From Mesomycoplasma ovipneumoniae (GTDB taxonomy: Bacteria; Bacillota_I; Bacilli_A; Mycoplasmatales; Metamycoplasmataceae): a stretch of DNA of 64,000 nt. Below the pieces are notes generated by a model. That model searched no databases, was not told the origin of the DNA, and saw nothing but the letters and a program-made list of their open reading frames with translations. Position 1 is the first letter of the stretch. Every line of letters starts with the position of its first letter. The translations under genes and the position numbers were made by a program. The stretch is from positions 930,001 through 994,000 of the forward strand of contig NZ_CP146005.1 of the NCBI RefSeq assembly GCF_038095995.1, in the 5' to 3' direction. Shown here piece after piece: positions 42,683-55,171 of this stretch.

Positions 42683-43328
42683 CTTCAATCCTTTTTTTAA
42701 GACTTGAAATATCATTTTCGGAAATGATTAACAAATCAGTTTTTACTAGTGATTCAACTGTTATTGAATTAGGTTTTACTAACTCGACATTTGGTAAATT
42801 TCTTGCTGATAAAAATAAATTTGTATCAGTTGAGGCGATTAAAATGTGACGAAGTTTATCAATTTTAAAGGTTTTTAACTGTTCTACCAGAAGTTTAGTT
42901 GAAATTTTGTCCATTGAAAAATCATTTACTAAAACTTGGTGATTTTGTGCTAGTTGGGAAAGGGCACCAACAAAAGCTAATTTTTTTACTTTCTTGTTTA
43001 CTTTTAGAGTGTAATTTCTTAAAGTTGTCGGTCCAAAAGCACGACCCCCGCCAACAAAAATTGGTGATCTTCTTGATCCAGCACGGGCTTTCCCGGTTGA
43101 TTTTTGTTTTCAAGGTTTTTTACCTGTCCCTGAAACTTCACCACGGTTTTTAACTTTGTGAGTTGAAAAACGGCGTGAGGCTCTTTCGGCCAAAATTGAG
43201 TCAAAAATAGCTTGAGTTTTTAGTTCTCTTTTTTCAAATAAAACTTCTGGAAGAGCTTTATCAGGGTTAAATTTAACAATATTTTCGTATTTTGCGCTCT
43301 GAATTGAAATTGGTGTGTTTTTATTCAT
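42669..43328 (-). CDS. rplD: 50S ribosomal protein L4
   Basis: The 219-residue protein has the conserved tunnel loop ([20 protein letters not shown], then [14 protein letters not shown]) and a C-terminal [13 protein letters not shown] region. In other bacteria L4 also regulates this operon. One TGA is Trp. Confidence 0.94.
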
Positions 43329-44016
43329 GTTTTAACTCCTGATCTTTGGGACTAACTTCAAAAAGATTAATGGGAGTTTTAGAAGTTGATTTTTTAATTG
43401 CGGTTCTTATCATAACAAATGATTTTTTTGGACCAGGAATTGAACCTTTTACTATTAATAAATTATTTTCCTGATCAACTTTGACAATTTCAAGTGACTG
43501 TTTAGTTACCCGAGAATGTCCAAGACGTCCTGGCATTGTCATTCCTTTAACAACTTTGTTTCCGGAAATATCTCCAAGTGAACCAGTTTGACGAATTGGT
43601 TTTGAACCACCCCCACCACCGTGAGATCTAGGTCCAATTGCTTGATTGTGACGTTTAATTGGACCAGCAAAACCTTTTCCTTTTGAAGTTCCAATTACAT
43701 CAACAAATTCACCAGCACTAAAAATTGAAACATTAATGCTTTGACCTAATTTTAAACCTGGAAAGTCGCGGAATTCACGAACAAATTTTTTCGGTTTTGT
43801 ATCAGCTTTTGCAAAATGACCTAGTTCAGGTTTTTTGTGAGCTGATTGTTTTTTGTCAAAAACACCGAGCTGAATTGCTTCATAGTTATCTTCTTCTTTA
43901 GTAAGAATTTTTGTAACTATGTTTTCAGGAACTTCAATGACGCTAACAGGAATTGAAACACCTTCAACTGTAAAAAGTTGTGTCATTCCAATTTTTCTAC
44001 CTAAAATTCCTTTCAT
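43321..44016 (-). CDS. rplC: 50S ribosomal protein L3
   Basis: The 231-residue protein starts [20 protein letters not shown], with [20 protein letters not shown] and [17 protein letters not shown]. It overlaps rplD by eight bases. Confidence 0.95.
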   Translation of the reverse strand: MKGILGRKIGMTQLFTVEGVSIPVSVIEVPENIVTKILTKEEDNYEAIQLGVFDKKQSAHKKPELGHFAKADTKPKKFVREFRDFPGLKLGQSINVSIFSAGEFVDVIGTSKGKGFAGPIKRHNQAIGPRSHGGGGGSKPIRQTGSLGDISGNKVVKGMTMPGRLGHSRVTKQSLEIVKVDQENNLLIVKGSIPGPKKSFVMIRTAIKKSTSKTPINLFEVSPKDQELKHE

Positions 44017-44017
44017 T

Positions 44018-44338
44018 TTAATTTACCTCGATTTCTAATCAAACGCCTGCTGGCAATTGTGTTCGTGAAATTTTTTCTGTAACTGCTTTTTGATTGTTTG
44101 GCGAAACTTTTAAAATTACTAGCCGTTTGTGAGTGCGACTTTCAAATTGTTCACGAGATTTTTTATTAACGTGGACAGATCTCAAAATTGTATAAATCGC
44201 TCTTGAAGTTGGCAGCGGTACCGGACCACATGTCTCGACATTAAGTTCACGCGCTAAAAGAATAACCTTTTTAGCAGCAGCATCAATTTGACGGTGGTCA
44301 AACGATTTGAACTTAATTTTTATTGATGTTGTGCTCAT
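44018..44338 (-). CDS. rpsJ: 30S ribosomal protein S10
   Basis: The 106-residue protein starts [20 protein letters not shown], with the signature [20 protein letters not shown] and HKRLVILKV. It is the first gene of the S10-spc-alpha operon. An ATG at 44365 would add nine residues. GGAGC lies about 15 bases upstream of the chosen start. One TGA is Trp. Confidence 0.95.
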
Positions 44339-44645
44339 AAAAATAAGTGAGTTGCTCCTGTTCATATTTTTGAACGGACTCTACATAAAAACCAATACAC
44401 AAAAACAACTCCTTCTCGTGTATTGCAACCTTATGTTTCATAGTCCTTACAATGTAAAGATTAATTATAACAAAAAAAGGAAAAATTTTCTTATCTTTGT
44501 AAATATTTTTTAGAGAAATTTTACCAAAGCAAAAAATAAGAAAACTTTTCTTCGAATAAATGCTTATTTATTATACATGTAAATCCGCTAAAACAAAAGT
44601 AAAAAATGATTTTTTCTAAATTATATATATTAATTTATAGGATGA
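44339..44645 (-). promoter_or_regulatory. Leader and promoter region of the S10 operon
   Basis: TATAAT on the minus strand at 44469-44464 gives a leader of about 120 bases. The leader holds an 8-bp stem (CAATACAC at 44393-44400 and GTGTATTG at 44418-44425) whose 17-base loop shows AAGGAG on the transcript. No other gene is seen in this stretch. Confidence 0.55.
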
Positions 44646-45041
44646 CTAGCTTTTTGTAGTCTTGATTTTAGCTTTTTTAATAGTTAATTTTTTAATTTTT
44701 CAGTAGCTAAAAATGACTATCAAGCCCAAAATTGAAACCAGAAGCATAAATATTAAAAATGAAAAGTAAAATGAAAGATAAATAAAAGTTGCGGTCGTAG
44801 CAATTGTAACTAAAGTGTAAAAAATCGCTCTAGTTACTAGTGAAATTCCGTTTTGGACATGGAATTTTTCTTTACTAAAAAATAAATATGACAAACTGGA
44901 AAAAGTTGGGAAAAACAACGAAAATATAAACTGATTAAAACTAGTAATTATCATATATGAATAAAATTGAACATTTAGATTTTTGATAAAAGCAACAAAA
45001 GGCCAAATTCAACCTAATATTAGCAGGCCGGGTGTGTTCAT
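44646..45041 (-). CDS. Small membrane protein, possibly cut by IS256
   Basis: The 131-residue protein has about three hydrophobic helices (YMIITSFNQFIFSLFF, ISLVTRAIFYTLVTIATTAT, FLIFMLLVSILGLIVIFS) and a Lys-rich end. It starts MNTPGLLILGWIWPF at an ATG only a few bases from the IS256 end, so the real N terminus may have been lost. No SD is visible. Family not recognised. Confidence 0.6.
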
Positions 45042-45045
45042 AATC

Positions 45046-46395
45046 TTGTGTTTTAAATTTTTATGGATTTTTCAAATAGAAATGTAATCTAATTTAATTT
45101 TACATTATTTAACCGATTAGGGAAAATAATTTCTAATTGTTTTTTAATCATGAATCAATTTCTTACCTTTTGTCATTTTGTAGATGCGTTTTGGAGAGTT
45201 AAATAAGTTATTTTTGAAAGGTAATTTACACTTTGAATTCCGCCTTTTGTTTTTGTATTTTTCCTAATTATTCTATTCATTGACTCAATTAAATTTGTCG
45301 TATAAATTGCTTGCCTCAATTCATATGGATATTTAAAAAATGTCGTTAGTTCAACGAAATTTGTATACCAAGACTTGATAATTGAAGGATATTTTTGGCC
45401 TCATTTTTCCGCAAATTTATCAAGATTTTGCATTGCAAATTCTTGATTAGCCGCTTGATAAATCTTTTTCATATCAAGGACAAACTCTTTTTTGTCTTTG
45501 TTAGAAACTTTTAAAAGCGAGTTTCTAATTTGGTGAACAACACATTTTTGAACATCTGTTTGCGGGAAAACCGCTTCAATTGCTTGACTAATTCCGCTTA
45601 GATTATCGCAAGAAATTATTAGAACATCTTCCAGCCCGCGAGTTTTTAGTTCGTTAAAAACATCAAGTCAATTACTTGCTGATTCGGTATTTTTAATCCA
45701 AAATCCCAGTGCTTTTTTATTTCCGTCCCAATCAATTGCAAGAATAAGATAAAGTGATTTTTTGACAAAAACACCGTTTTCTTTAACATTAAAAAACATC
45801 CCATCAATGTACAAAATTGGATAGGAATTCTCAATTTTTCGCGATTTTCACTTTTCAATTTCAGGCAATAATTTGTCAGTAACTGAAGAAATTCAGGCAT
45901 TACTTATTTCTTTTTTATAGATACTTTTTATTGTGTTAACAATATTTTCATATGACATTCCTGATGCAAAAAGTGAAAACACTTGCTCTTCGATATCGCC
46001 TAAATTTGTTTCGTATTTACCGAGTAATTTGTTCTCAAAAGTGCCATTTCGATCTCTTGGTATTTTTAGACGAAAACTATTATGATTATAATTCACAGTT
46101 TTGTCCGAAAATCCGTTTCGCTTATTTGGCCTATGCACGCCTTTTTTGCTTCGGTTACTTTTTTCATAGCCTAAATGTTGGCTTAATTCCGCCCTTAAGA
46201 GCGCCTCAGTAAAAGTTTTAAACATATGCGAAATTTCGTTGTGAAAATCTTCTTTTTTTATTTTTTTATAATCAGCGTATTTGTCAACAAGTTTTTTAGC
46301 TTCTAACTCAAATGGGGATAATGTTTTTTGCTGTTTTTTCATATTTTGGTCCTTCATAATAAATTTTATCAAAATAAATTTACTTTAAAAACACA
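45046..46395 (-). mobile_element. IS256-family insertion sequence
   Basis: The intact transposase is framed by short inverted ends (TTGTGTTTTAAA near 45050 and TTTAAAAACACAA near 46384-46396). The exact tips and target duplication cannot be fixed by eye. On its right it abuts a plus-strand membrane gene that has lost its start. Confidence 0.75.
45089..46342 (-). CDS. IS256/mutator-type transposase (intact)
   Basis: The 417-residue protein starts MKKQQKTLSPFELEAKKLVD, with AAGGA seven bases upstream. DDE residues: LYIDGMFF, IISCDNLSGI and TTNLIESMNRIIR. The motif VQKCVVHQIRNS is typical of IS256. All stops inside are TGA(Trp), so the gene looks functional. Confidence 0.92.
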
Positions 46396-47147
46396 AAATA
46401 TTTAACATTACCACACTGTTTTTAATAAGTTATCCAGTACCACTTTTTTTAGTTATTTTAGTACTAATTTTTACGCTTAAATTTGATTTTTTAATTCATT
46501 TTAATACAAAAGTTTTTGATAATTACTTTTTTCGACATTTTATCGAAGCAATTTTTTACTTGCCCCTGTTGTTGCCTTATTCATATTTGTGTAGTTTTTT
46601 CCAAAAAATTTTTAATTTTTACCTAGCGAAGAAATGTAAAAAAAATTTAGGTAAATTAGATACAAATAAACAATTTGATTTCTTAGCTAATTTTGATTTT
46701 AAAAAAAATTATAATCTTATAAAGAGAAAAAGCCCTTATATTTGAATCAACGTAAGAAAAAAAGATAGATATAACCCTGATAAAATCATTGAAAATATTT
46801 TTGTTATGATTGACGGTTTGTGATTAACTACTAGAGTATTTTTGCCTTCCTATTATTGAGATATATTTTTACACGTCTTCTCATTTAATACAAAAAGTCC
46901 TGATTTAAATCCTATTATTAAAAAACGGCAAGTTCGTTTCTTAATTATTTATCTATTTTCAGTTTTTATAAATTTTATTACATTTTGATACTTGTTTTGA
47001 GTATTAACTTATTCTTTTAGTGTTACGATTTCAGCATTTGATGATTCTAGCTTAATCATCAAGCATATTGGTCTAGTTTTGGTTGCTATTTTTGTAGTGC
47101 CGTTTATTCTAGATGGGGTAATTAAATTTCTTGTATTTAAAATTTAA
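46396..47147 (+). pseudogene. Membrane protein gene with 5' end removed by IS256
   Basis: An open frame runs from the IS256 border to TAA at 47145 with no ATG or SD near its beginning. It has several hydrophobic helices (LFLVILVLIFTLKF, IEAIFYLPLLLPYSYL, FLIIYLFSVFINFITFWYLF, IGLVLVAIFVVPFILDGV). It looks like a multi-pass membrane protein (RDD-like layout is possible but not shown). TGA is Trp four times. Probably inactive unless a rare start is used. Confidence 0.6.
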
Positions 47148-47187
47148 TTTTAGTAAGGTTTTAAGAATCTTTTAATTTTAACTTTAA

Positions 47188-47226
47188 ATTAGTAGAAAAA
47201 TCTAGACAACTAGTTTTTATACTAGC
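47188..47226 (+). repeat. Left direct repeat around the IS fragment
   Basis: ATTAGTAGAAAA, a short variable part, then CAACTAGTTTTTATACTA. The same pattern occurs at 47519-47559 on the other side of the fragment. It also resembles, in inverse orientation, the right end of the IS3-like element near 49105-49145. Confidence 0.65.
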
Positions 47227-47493
47227 TTAATTTTCGTTTTTATCTTTATCTGGTTCTTTTTCTTGTTGTTGTTCTAGTTCTTGCTTTCGTTTTTGTTCTT
47301 GTTCTATTTCTTGTTTTCGCTTTTTAAGCTCCTCAAAAATAATTGCTGGGTCAATTCCGGATCTTCTAAGAACAGTCTCCATTATGTCTTGATAAACTCC
47401 ACGATCATTTTCAGAAAGATCGTTAATTGTATATTTTCTTTTTGGTTTGCGTGGAGATTTGTTTTTCCCACGAGTACTTATTGGACTTTTCAT
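47227..47493 (-). pseudogene. Fragment of the IS3-like element's first reading frame
   Basis: The 88-residue frame (MKSPISTRGKNKSPRKPKRK, then YTINDLSENDRGVYQDIM) matches the middle of the transposase at 48005-48200. It has a Glu/Gln/Lys-rich end and no DDE part. The bases just before its ATG also match. It is an internal IS fragment, not a full element. Confidence 0.75.
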
Positions 47494-47518
47494 ACCATTA
47501 TTATAATACTTTTTTTAA

Positions 47519-47559
47519 AATTAGTAGAAAAGAAATCAAACAACTAGTTTTTATACTAA
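47519..47559 (+). repeat. Right direct repeat around the IS fragment
   Basis: ATTAGTAGAAAA...CAACTAGTTTTTATACTA, matching 47188-47226 with a few changes in the middle. Confidence 0.65.
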
Positions 47560-47594
47560 TTTATAATTTAGGTTTTCTACTTTTTGTAAGAGGC

Positions 47595-47712
47595 TAAATT
47601 TAAAATAATAAAAATTAAGATTTTAGGTAAAAAAGACGGATTTACGGCATTTTTGCGTATTTATACTCGCAAAAAGTGAATTTTATCCTCCAAACTCTCA
47701 AACTCAGGAGTT
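47595..47712 (-). repeat. Solo IS1634 terminus, about 105-115 bp
   Basis: On the minus strand it begins CCTGAGTTTGAGAGTTTGGA, passes an ATAAATACGCAAAAATGCCG segment and ends AAAATCTTAATTTTTATTAT. It has the same extent as the solo units at 29091 and 58466. No transposase follows. Confidence 0.65.
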
Positions 47713-47744
47713 TAAAGAAAAAAACATCCTAAAAATGGATGTAA

Positions 47745-49145
47745 ATTAGTATACTAGTTTCAGACCATTCGAAAAAAGGTGTGTCAAAATGAAACAATAC
47801 AAATTCACAATTGAAGACAAATTTAGATACATAAAAATTGCCGAATCTAAAGGGTTAAAAAACGCAATTTTGCATTTTGCTGAAGAATTTAGAGAAATTT
47901 ACAAAAGCAAATCGAAAAGCAAAAAAGCGGATAAAGAATGAATGCTGCATATATATGCTAATAATTTGATAAGAAATTGGCAAAAAAAGTTTTATAATAA
48001 TGATATGAAAAGTTTGATAAGTGTTCGCGGGAAAATCAAATCACCGCGCAAACCAAAGAAGAAATATACAATTAACGATCTTTCTGAAAATGATCGTGAA
48101 GTTTATCAAGAAATAATGGAGAATGTTCTTAGAAGATACGGGATTGACCCCGCAATTGTTCTTGAGGAGCTTAAAAAGCGAAAACAAGAACAAGAAAAAG
48201 ATAAAGGTAAAATCGAAAATTGCACTAGAATTTGTAGTGTTTTTAACATTAATCGCACTTCGATTTATGAAAAGATAAGGGTGAAAAAACCACCAAAGAA
48301 AATGATTTATGATGAAAAGTTACTTGAGTGAATTCGTGAAAATTTCAATTTAAATCGAAAAGTTAAAGGGCGCGACGTTCTATATAATATTTACATAAAT
48401 CAGGGAAATTATGTAAGCACGTACGTGTTTCAAAAACATTACGAATTTTTAGGATTAAAATCTCTAGCTTATAAAAAGCAAGGAAAACCAGCACCAAAAG
48501 AGAAAAAGTTTACGCGAATTTGGACTGAAGATCATATAAAAGGTGACTTTTCCTCAGAAAATTTTGGCGAAAAATGGTTTGCTGATATTAAATTTATCAA
48601 AATTAACAACGAATGATTTTACCTACACTCAATTATTGAAACAAAATCCAATTACCTGCTAAATTTTTCAGTTTCTAAAACAAGATTTTCAGAAGAAACT
48701 ATAAACTTAGTAAAAGAAACAATTAAAAAGTATAATATTAAACCAAAATTTTTCCATTCAGATCATGGTGTGGAATATGCAAACTACAAATTTGCTAATT
48801 TTTTAAAACAAAACAATATCCAACAATCAATGTCCCCAAAAGGTTATGCCCTTGCAAACCGGCCTATTGAATATTTTTATGCAGTTTTTCAGCGAGAATT
48901 GCTTAATATTGAGGGCGAAAATTTTGAAAATGTGCCTACCGCTTATCAAAAAATAAGTTCATTTATTGATTGGTATAACTATGAAAGGCCTCAAAGTTGC
49001 TTATCATATAAAACTCCAAGTTATTATATGAGGTAAATTATTTGTCCAAATTTTTAAAATGAACATGCTAGAAAAAATTAACAAAAGTGGAGCAATCAAA
49101 ATCATAGAAAAAAAACTAATTGTCTGAGATTTTTCTACCAATTTA
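47745..49145 (+). mobile_element. IS3-like (IS150-type) insertion sequence
   Basis: One long transposase frame is flanked on the left by a TAGTATACTAGTTT box and on the right by a segment (about 49105-49145) that inversely resembles TTAGTAGAAAAATCT. A relic of the same element lies at 12990-13190 and a fragment at 47227-47520. Exact ends are not certain. Confidence 0.75.
47789..49036 (+). CDS. IS3-family transposase, single fused frame
   Basis: The 415-residue protein starts MKQYKFTIEDKFRYIKIAES. It has a middle Lys/Glu-rich region (KKRKQEQEKDKGK) where IS3 elements normally end orfA, then IENCTRICSVFNINRTSIYE as in orfB, and the DDE core: EKWFADIKFI, HSDHGVEY and ANRPIEYFYAVFQRE. Most IS3 elements make this fusion by -1 frameshifting; here it is in one frame. 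Two TGA are Trp, one near 48329 and one near 48614. Confidence 0.85.
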
Positions 49146-49148
49146 TGT

Positions 49149-49454
49149 TTGGTTTAAAATAAAATTGTGTTATAATAAACATCACTTAAGAATGAATTAA
49201 TAAATTTTAATATTGAATTAAGGGGGAATTAATTATGTTTTTGTCATAAAAAAATCAGAAAATGCGAATTATCCACTATATTTTTAAATATGATGGAATG
49301 CCTTAAATTTGACCGTTTAGAAATCTACAAATTTAGGGCTTTTAGTTATTGTTCTTTCAAAACTTCATATGTTTTTTTAGGCTCAATGTAAGTAAAAATG
49401 AGCTTTCTATTTACATTGAGTTTAAATAATAGTTGTATTTTTTTGTGATTTTTG
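49149..49454 (+). ncRNA. Dispersed structured noncoding element, copy 1
   Basis: This 306-base segment is largely identical to 60991-61297. It starts with a promoter (TTGGTT, 16 bases, TATAAT at 49171). Then come AAGGGGG and a 4-codon mini-ORF (ATG TTT TTG TCA TAA, 49235-49249), and about 130 conserved bases. It ends with a perfect 10-bp stem (CTCAATGTAA at 49382-49391 with TTACATTGAG at 49411-49420). In copy 2 the stem has one compensated pair. Function unknown; the plus strand is assumed from the promoter. Confidence 0.7.
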
Positions 49455-49489
49455 CTGTTTTATGATAAATTGACTTTTGCCAGTGTTTT

Positions 49490-49556
49490 AAAATAGGTAA
49501 TTAACTTTTGCCAAAAAGTTAAAAAAGTGCCCAAAAACCGGACACTTTTTGAATTG
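49490..49556. terminator. Terminator-like hairpin after gap, resembling an IS1634 right end
   Basis: AAAAAAGTG, a loop with CCC/CCGG, and CACTTTTT form a stem close to the end of gap. The flanks (CAAAAAGTTAAAAAAGTG) resemble the segment just inside the right end of the IS1634 copies, so this may be a terminator derived from an IS end. Confidence 0.5.
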
Positions 49557-49575
49557 ATTAAAGTAAAATAATTAT

Positions 49576-50607
<1,032 letters not shown>

Positions 50608-50742
50608 CTAATTTTTTTAAAAAAATTGACTAAAATTTTTTTTATAGTAAATTTTACCACTTTCTTACTAGTTTACTTTAAAATTTCAATTATTATTTTA
50701 TTTTTGTATAAAATTCTTAGTATAAAACCCAGAAAGGCTTAT

Positions 50743-52671
50743 ATGACTTATTCAGTTGAGAAACTTAAACTTTTAAAAGGGCTTGAAGCTGTAAAAAAAC
50801 GACCTGGAATGTACATAGGTTCAACAGACATTAACGGACTTCATCAATTAATCTGAGAAATTTTTGACAATGCAGTTGATGAAGTAATTGCTGGTTTTGC
50901 AAATGAAATTAAAGTGGTAATAAATCTTGATAATTCAGTTGAAATTAGCGACAATGGTCGCGGAATTCCGACTGAAATTCACAAAAAGACCGGTAAAACT
51001 GGTGTTGAATTAGTTTTTACAGAACTTCATTCAGGAGCTAAATTTTCTGATGAAATTTATAAAACCGCCGGCGGACTTCACGGAGTTGGCTCATCAGTTG
51101 TGAATGCATTATCGAAAAAAATGGAAGTTTTTGTTTCTCGTAACCAAAAATTGTTTTATACATCTTTTATTAACGGTGGAAAAATTGAAAATAGAACCCA
51201 AGAATTAGGTCCTAGCAAAATTAGTGGCACAAAAATAGTATTTTTGCCCGATTTTTCATTTTTTTCTCACAAAGAATATGATCCTGACATGATAATTTCA
51301 AGGTTACAAGAAACTTGCTTTTTAGTTAAAAATTTAAAAATCGAGTTTGTTGATCTAAAAAACGGTATTGAAAAAACTTTTCAATTTAGTAAAGGAATTG
51401 AAAATTTTGTTGAATTTTTAAACAAAGATAGCCAAAAAATTCATGACAAAATTATCGCTTTTAAAGAAAAAAGTCAAGAAATCATAGTAGAATTTGCATT
51501 TCAGTATGTTGATTCTCAACAGGAAAATATAATCTCATTTGTTAATAATGTAAAAACAAATTTAGGTGGAAGTCACGAAAATGGCCTAAAAGCCGGAATT
51601 GTAAAGGCAATTAATACTTATGGTCAACAAAATAATTTACTGAAAAATAAACAAATTTTTGACTTTAATGATGTAAAAGTTGGGCTTTCCTTAATTCTAT
51701 CGCTGCGAATTCCTGAGCCAATTTTGGAATTTGTCGGCCAAACTAAAAATAAATTAGCAACAGTCTTGGCAAAAACAGTCACTGAAGAGGTCGTTTTTAG
51801 AAATTTAATGTCCTTCTTTATTCAAAATAAAGAAACCGCTCAAAAAATTATTACTTTTTTACTAAATGTTTATCAGCAAAAAGAAAAGTTAAAATTAAGT
51901 CTAACAGAAACAAAAATTTCTAAGTCAGTTGCAAAAGAAAAACGAATATTATCAGGAAAATTAACCCCTGCAAATTCAAAAAAAGCTATGAATCGCGAGC
52001 TTTTTTTAGTTGAAGGTGAATCAGCTGGTGGTTCAGCAAAACTTGCCCGAAATCGTGAATTTCAAGCAATTTTACCGCTCAAAGGTAAAATTGTAAATTC
52101 ACAAAAAACTCGACTAATTGAAGTTTTAAAAAATGAAGAAATTATTGCCATTATTAGCGCTTTAGGAACTGGAATTGGTCAGAATTTTAACCTTAAAAAC
52201 TTAAATTATGGCAAAATCATTATTATGACCGATGCTGACAATGACGGTGCTCACATTCAAATTTTAATTTTGACCTTCTTGTTTTATCATATGCGTCCTT
52301 TGATTGAAAATGGTTTTGTTTATATTGCCCAACCGCCTTTGTACCGAATTAGTGAAAAAAATAAGAAAGACATTTATATTTGAGAAGAAAAAGAATTCCA
52401 TGAATATGTAAAAAAACATCCAAATGCTCAAATTCAGCGTTATAAAGGTCTTGGTGAAATGAATGCATCCCAACTTTGACAGACAACAATGGATCCTGAA
52501 AAACGAATTTTAGAAAAGGTTTTAATCGAAGACCTTGAAAAAGTTGAGGAAAATTTCCGCATTTTAATGGGAGAAAGAGCTGATTTGCGTAAAAATTGAA
52601 TTCAAGAAAATGTTGACTTTTCACTTGAAGATAGTTTTATTGACAATTTAAAGGAGCCAGTCTATGAGTAA
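50743..52671 (+). CDS. parE: DNA topoisomerase IV subunit B
   Basis: The 642-residue protein has the GHKL ATPase ([39 protein letters not shown]) and the TOPRIM domain ([29 protein letters not shown]), ending with [15 protein letters not shown]. ParE rather than GyrB is chosen because the next gene, overlapping by eight bases, is a ParC-type A subunit. AGAAAGG precedes the ATG. Confidence 0.92.
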
Positions 52672-55168
52672 AAATTTCGATATAATCATTAACTCCAAGT
52701 TAGATCAAATTTTGGCTGAAAAATTTACGCGCTACTCAAAATATATAATTCAAAACAGAGCAATTCCAGATGTTCGTGACGGACTAAAACCTGTTCAGAG
52801 ACGAATTCTTTATTCAATGTGACAGCTTGGTCTAAAAAATACTAAAAATTACAAAAAATCAGCCAGAGTTGTCGGAGATGTAATTGGTAAATTTCACCCT
52901 CACGGAGATTCATCGATTTATGATGCGCTAGTTCGGCTGTCTCAAGAGTGAAAAATCAACATCCCACTTGTAGAAATGCACGGAAATAAAGGCTCAATTG
53001 ACGATGACCCCCCTGCTGCAATGAGGTATACCGAAGTTAGACTAGCCCAAATTAGTGAACATTTACTTGAATTATTGTCAAAAAATGTCGTAAATTTCTA
53101 TCCTAATTTTGATGATAGTGAAAAAGAACCCACAGTTTTACCAGCAATTTTTCCTAACTTGTTAATTAACGGGGCAATTGGAATTGCAAGTGGTTTTGCT
53201 ACCGAAATACCTCCTCATAATTTAGTTGAAGTAATCCAAGCTGTAATTTTAATGATCAAAAATCCTTTAATTACAAACGCCCAGATTTCTAAAGTTATTT
53301 TAGGCCCTGATTTTCCCACAGGCGGAATAGTTTATGGAAAAGCCGGAATTCTAGATGCTTTTGAAACCGGAAAAGGAAAAATTCAAATTTCATCATCATA
53401 CAAAATTTCTGAAAAAAACAAGCAAAAAGTGATCGAAATTTCCTCTATTCCTTTTGGAATTTCAAAGGCTAACTTGATTCAGCAAATCGACACAATTCGA
53501 TTTGAAGAAAAAATTAGCGGAATTAAAGAGGTTATTGACCAATCTGATCAAAATGGTGTGCTTATTTTTGTCGAACTTGAAAAAGACGCAAACGCCGAAT
53601 TAATTCTTAATTATTTGCTGCAAAAAACAGATATGCAAATTTATTATTCCTATAATTCGGTAGCAATTTGTAATAATTCGCCAAAATTACTGTCAATTAA
53701 AGAAATGATTGCTTATTTTCTCGAGCATTTAAGAAAAGTTAAACTTGGCGAATTTAATTATGAACTTTTTAAAAGCAAAAAAAGGCTTGAAATTATAGAA
53801 GGATTTTTAAAAGTTGCCGATATAACTAATGAAGTAATTGAAATTATCCGTAAATCTGATAATTCAAAAGCGGGTGTAATTGCTGATTTAGTTAAATATT
53901 TAAATTTTACCGAAGTTCAAGCTGAAGCAATTGCTTCGATGCGTTTGTATAGATTGTCTAAAATTGAACAACAATCATTTTTAAATGAATCTAAAATTTT
54001 AGCCCAAAACATTGAAGAATTTCAAAAACTTATTGAAAATAAAGAAGAATTTGACCTTCATTTAATTTCTATGCTAGAAAATTTTGCTAAGATTTATGGT
54101 TCTCCGCGAAAAACTAAAATAGTTGACAAAGAATTGCAAGTAAAAATTAACCATCAAGATCTAATTAAGGATGAACAGTTTTATTTTTGAGTTTCTAAGA
54201 GTGGTCTTTTTAAAAAAATGAACATAAAAAATCATGCAGTCGATGAAATTGAAAAAATTCAGTTACCTTCAGAGGATTTTTTTGTTTTTCAAGGTAAAAT
54301 AAATCAACGTCAAAAAGGGCTTTTTTTAACAAATAAAGGTGATGTTGGTATGTTATTAGCTCATCAACTCGAAGAATTAACGCTAAAAAATAATCCAAAT
54401 AACTTAAAAATTTCTCTTGGTCTTAAAAATGACCACGAATTAATTAATTCTTTTTTTCTCGATGACCTAGATTCTAATCATTTTTTACTTTTTATAACTA
54501 AATTTGGTTATGCAAAAAGAATGCAACTAAAAGAAATAGCAAAAATTAGACCAAATAATATGATAAATTGCTTTAAACCAAAAGAAGGTGATGAATTAAT
54601 TAGCATTTTTTTAGAAAATAAATTAAAAAACATCGTCTTAATCACATCGCAAAATCGCGCACTAAAAATAAGTGTTTCAGATGTTCCAATTTATGGGCGT
54701 ATTTCTTCAGGTGTAAAAATTTTAAAACTTCAAAAAAATGAAAAAATTGTTGCATCTGTTTTAATTAATTCCTCTGAGAAAATCGCGGTTATTGATAATT
54801 ATTCGCGTTTTGAAAAAATTGCATCAGAAAAACTTCATTTTGGTAACAGAACAATTGCTCCCAAAAGCTTTGATTCAAAACTTGATTTTTCTATAATTCC
54901 AAAAAGTGTCGAAATTTATAGTGAAAATTTGCAAATTTTCGATTTTGACACCACTTTAAAAATTGTTCCAGTCCAAAAATTTATCAATTTTGACCCTAAT
55001 CCTAAAAAAAATTATAAATTATTTTTAACAACTGATAAAAATAACGAAAATTTACCAAATTTTATTGAACAAAATCAAGCAAATTCTAGTAAGATTTTAA
55101 AGACTAAACTTCAAGAAATAAGTGAAATTGACATAAATTTAATTCTTGAAAAGATTGAAAAGGAATAA
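52664..55168 (+). CDS. parC: DNA topoisomerase IV subunit A
   Basis: The 834-residue protein starts [20 protein letters not shown]. It has the quinolone region [19 protein letters not shown], the catalytic Tyr in [12 protein letters not shown], and a C-terminal domain with reduced beta-propeller blades. A strict GyrA box is not seen, which supports ParC. It relaxes and decatenates DNA with ParE. TGA codons at several sites are Trp. Confidence 0.92.
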
Positions 55169-55171
55169 ACA

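Noticed and set aside
45646-45900. Separate small gene inside the IS256 element
   Set aside because: It is an out-of-phase shadow of the transposase frame, which is continuous once TGA is read as Trp.
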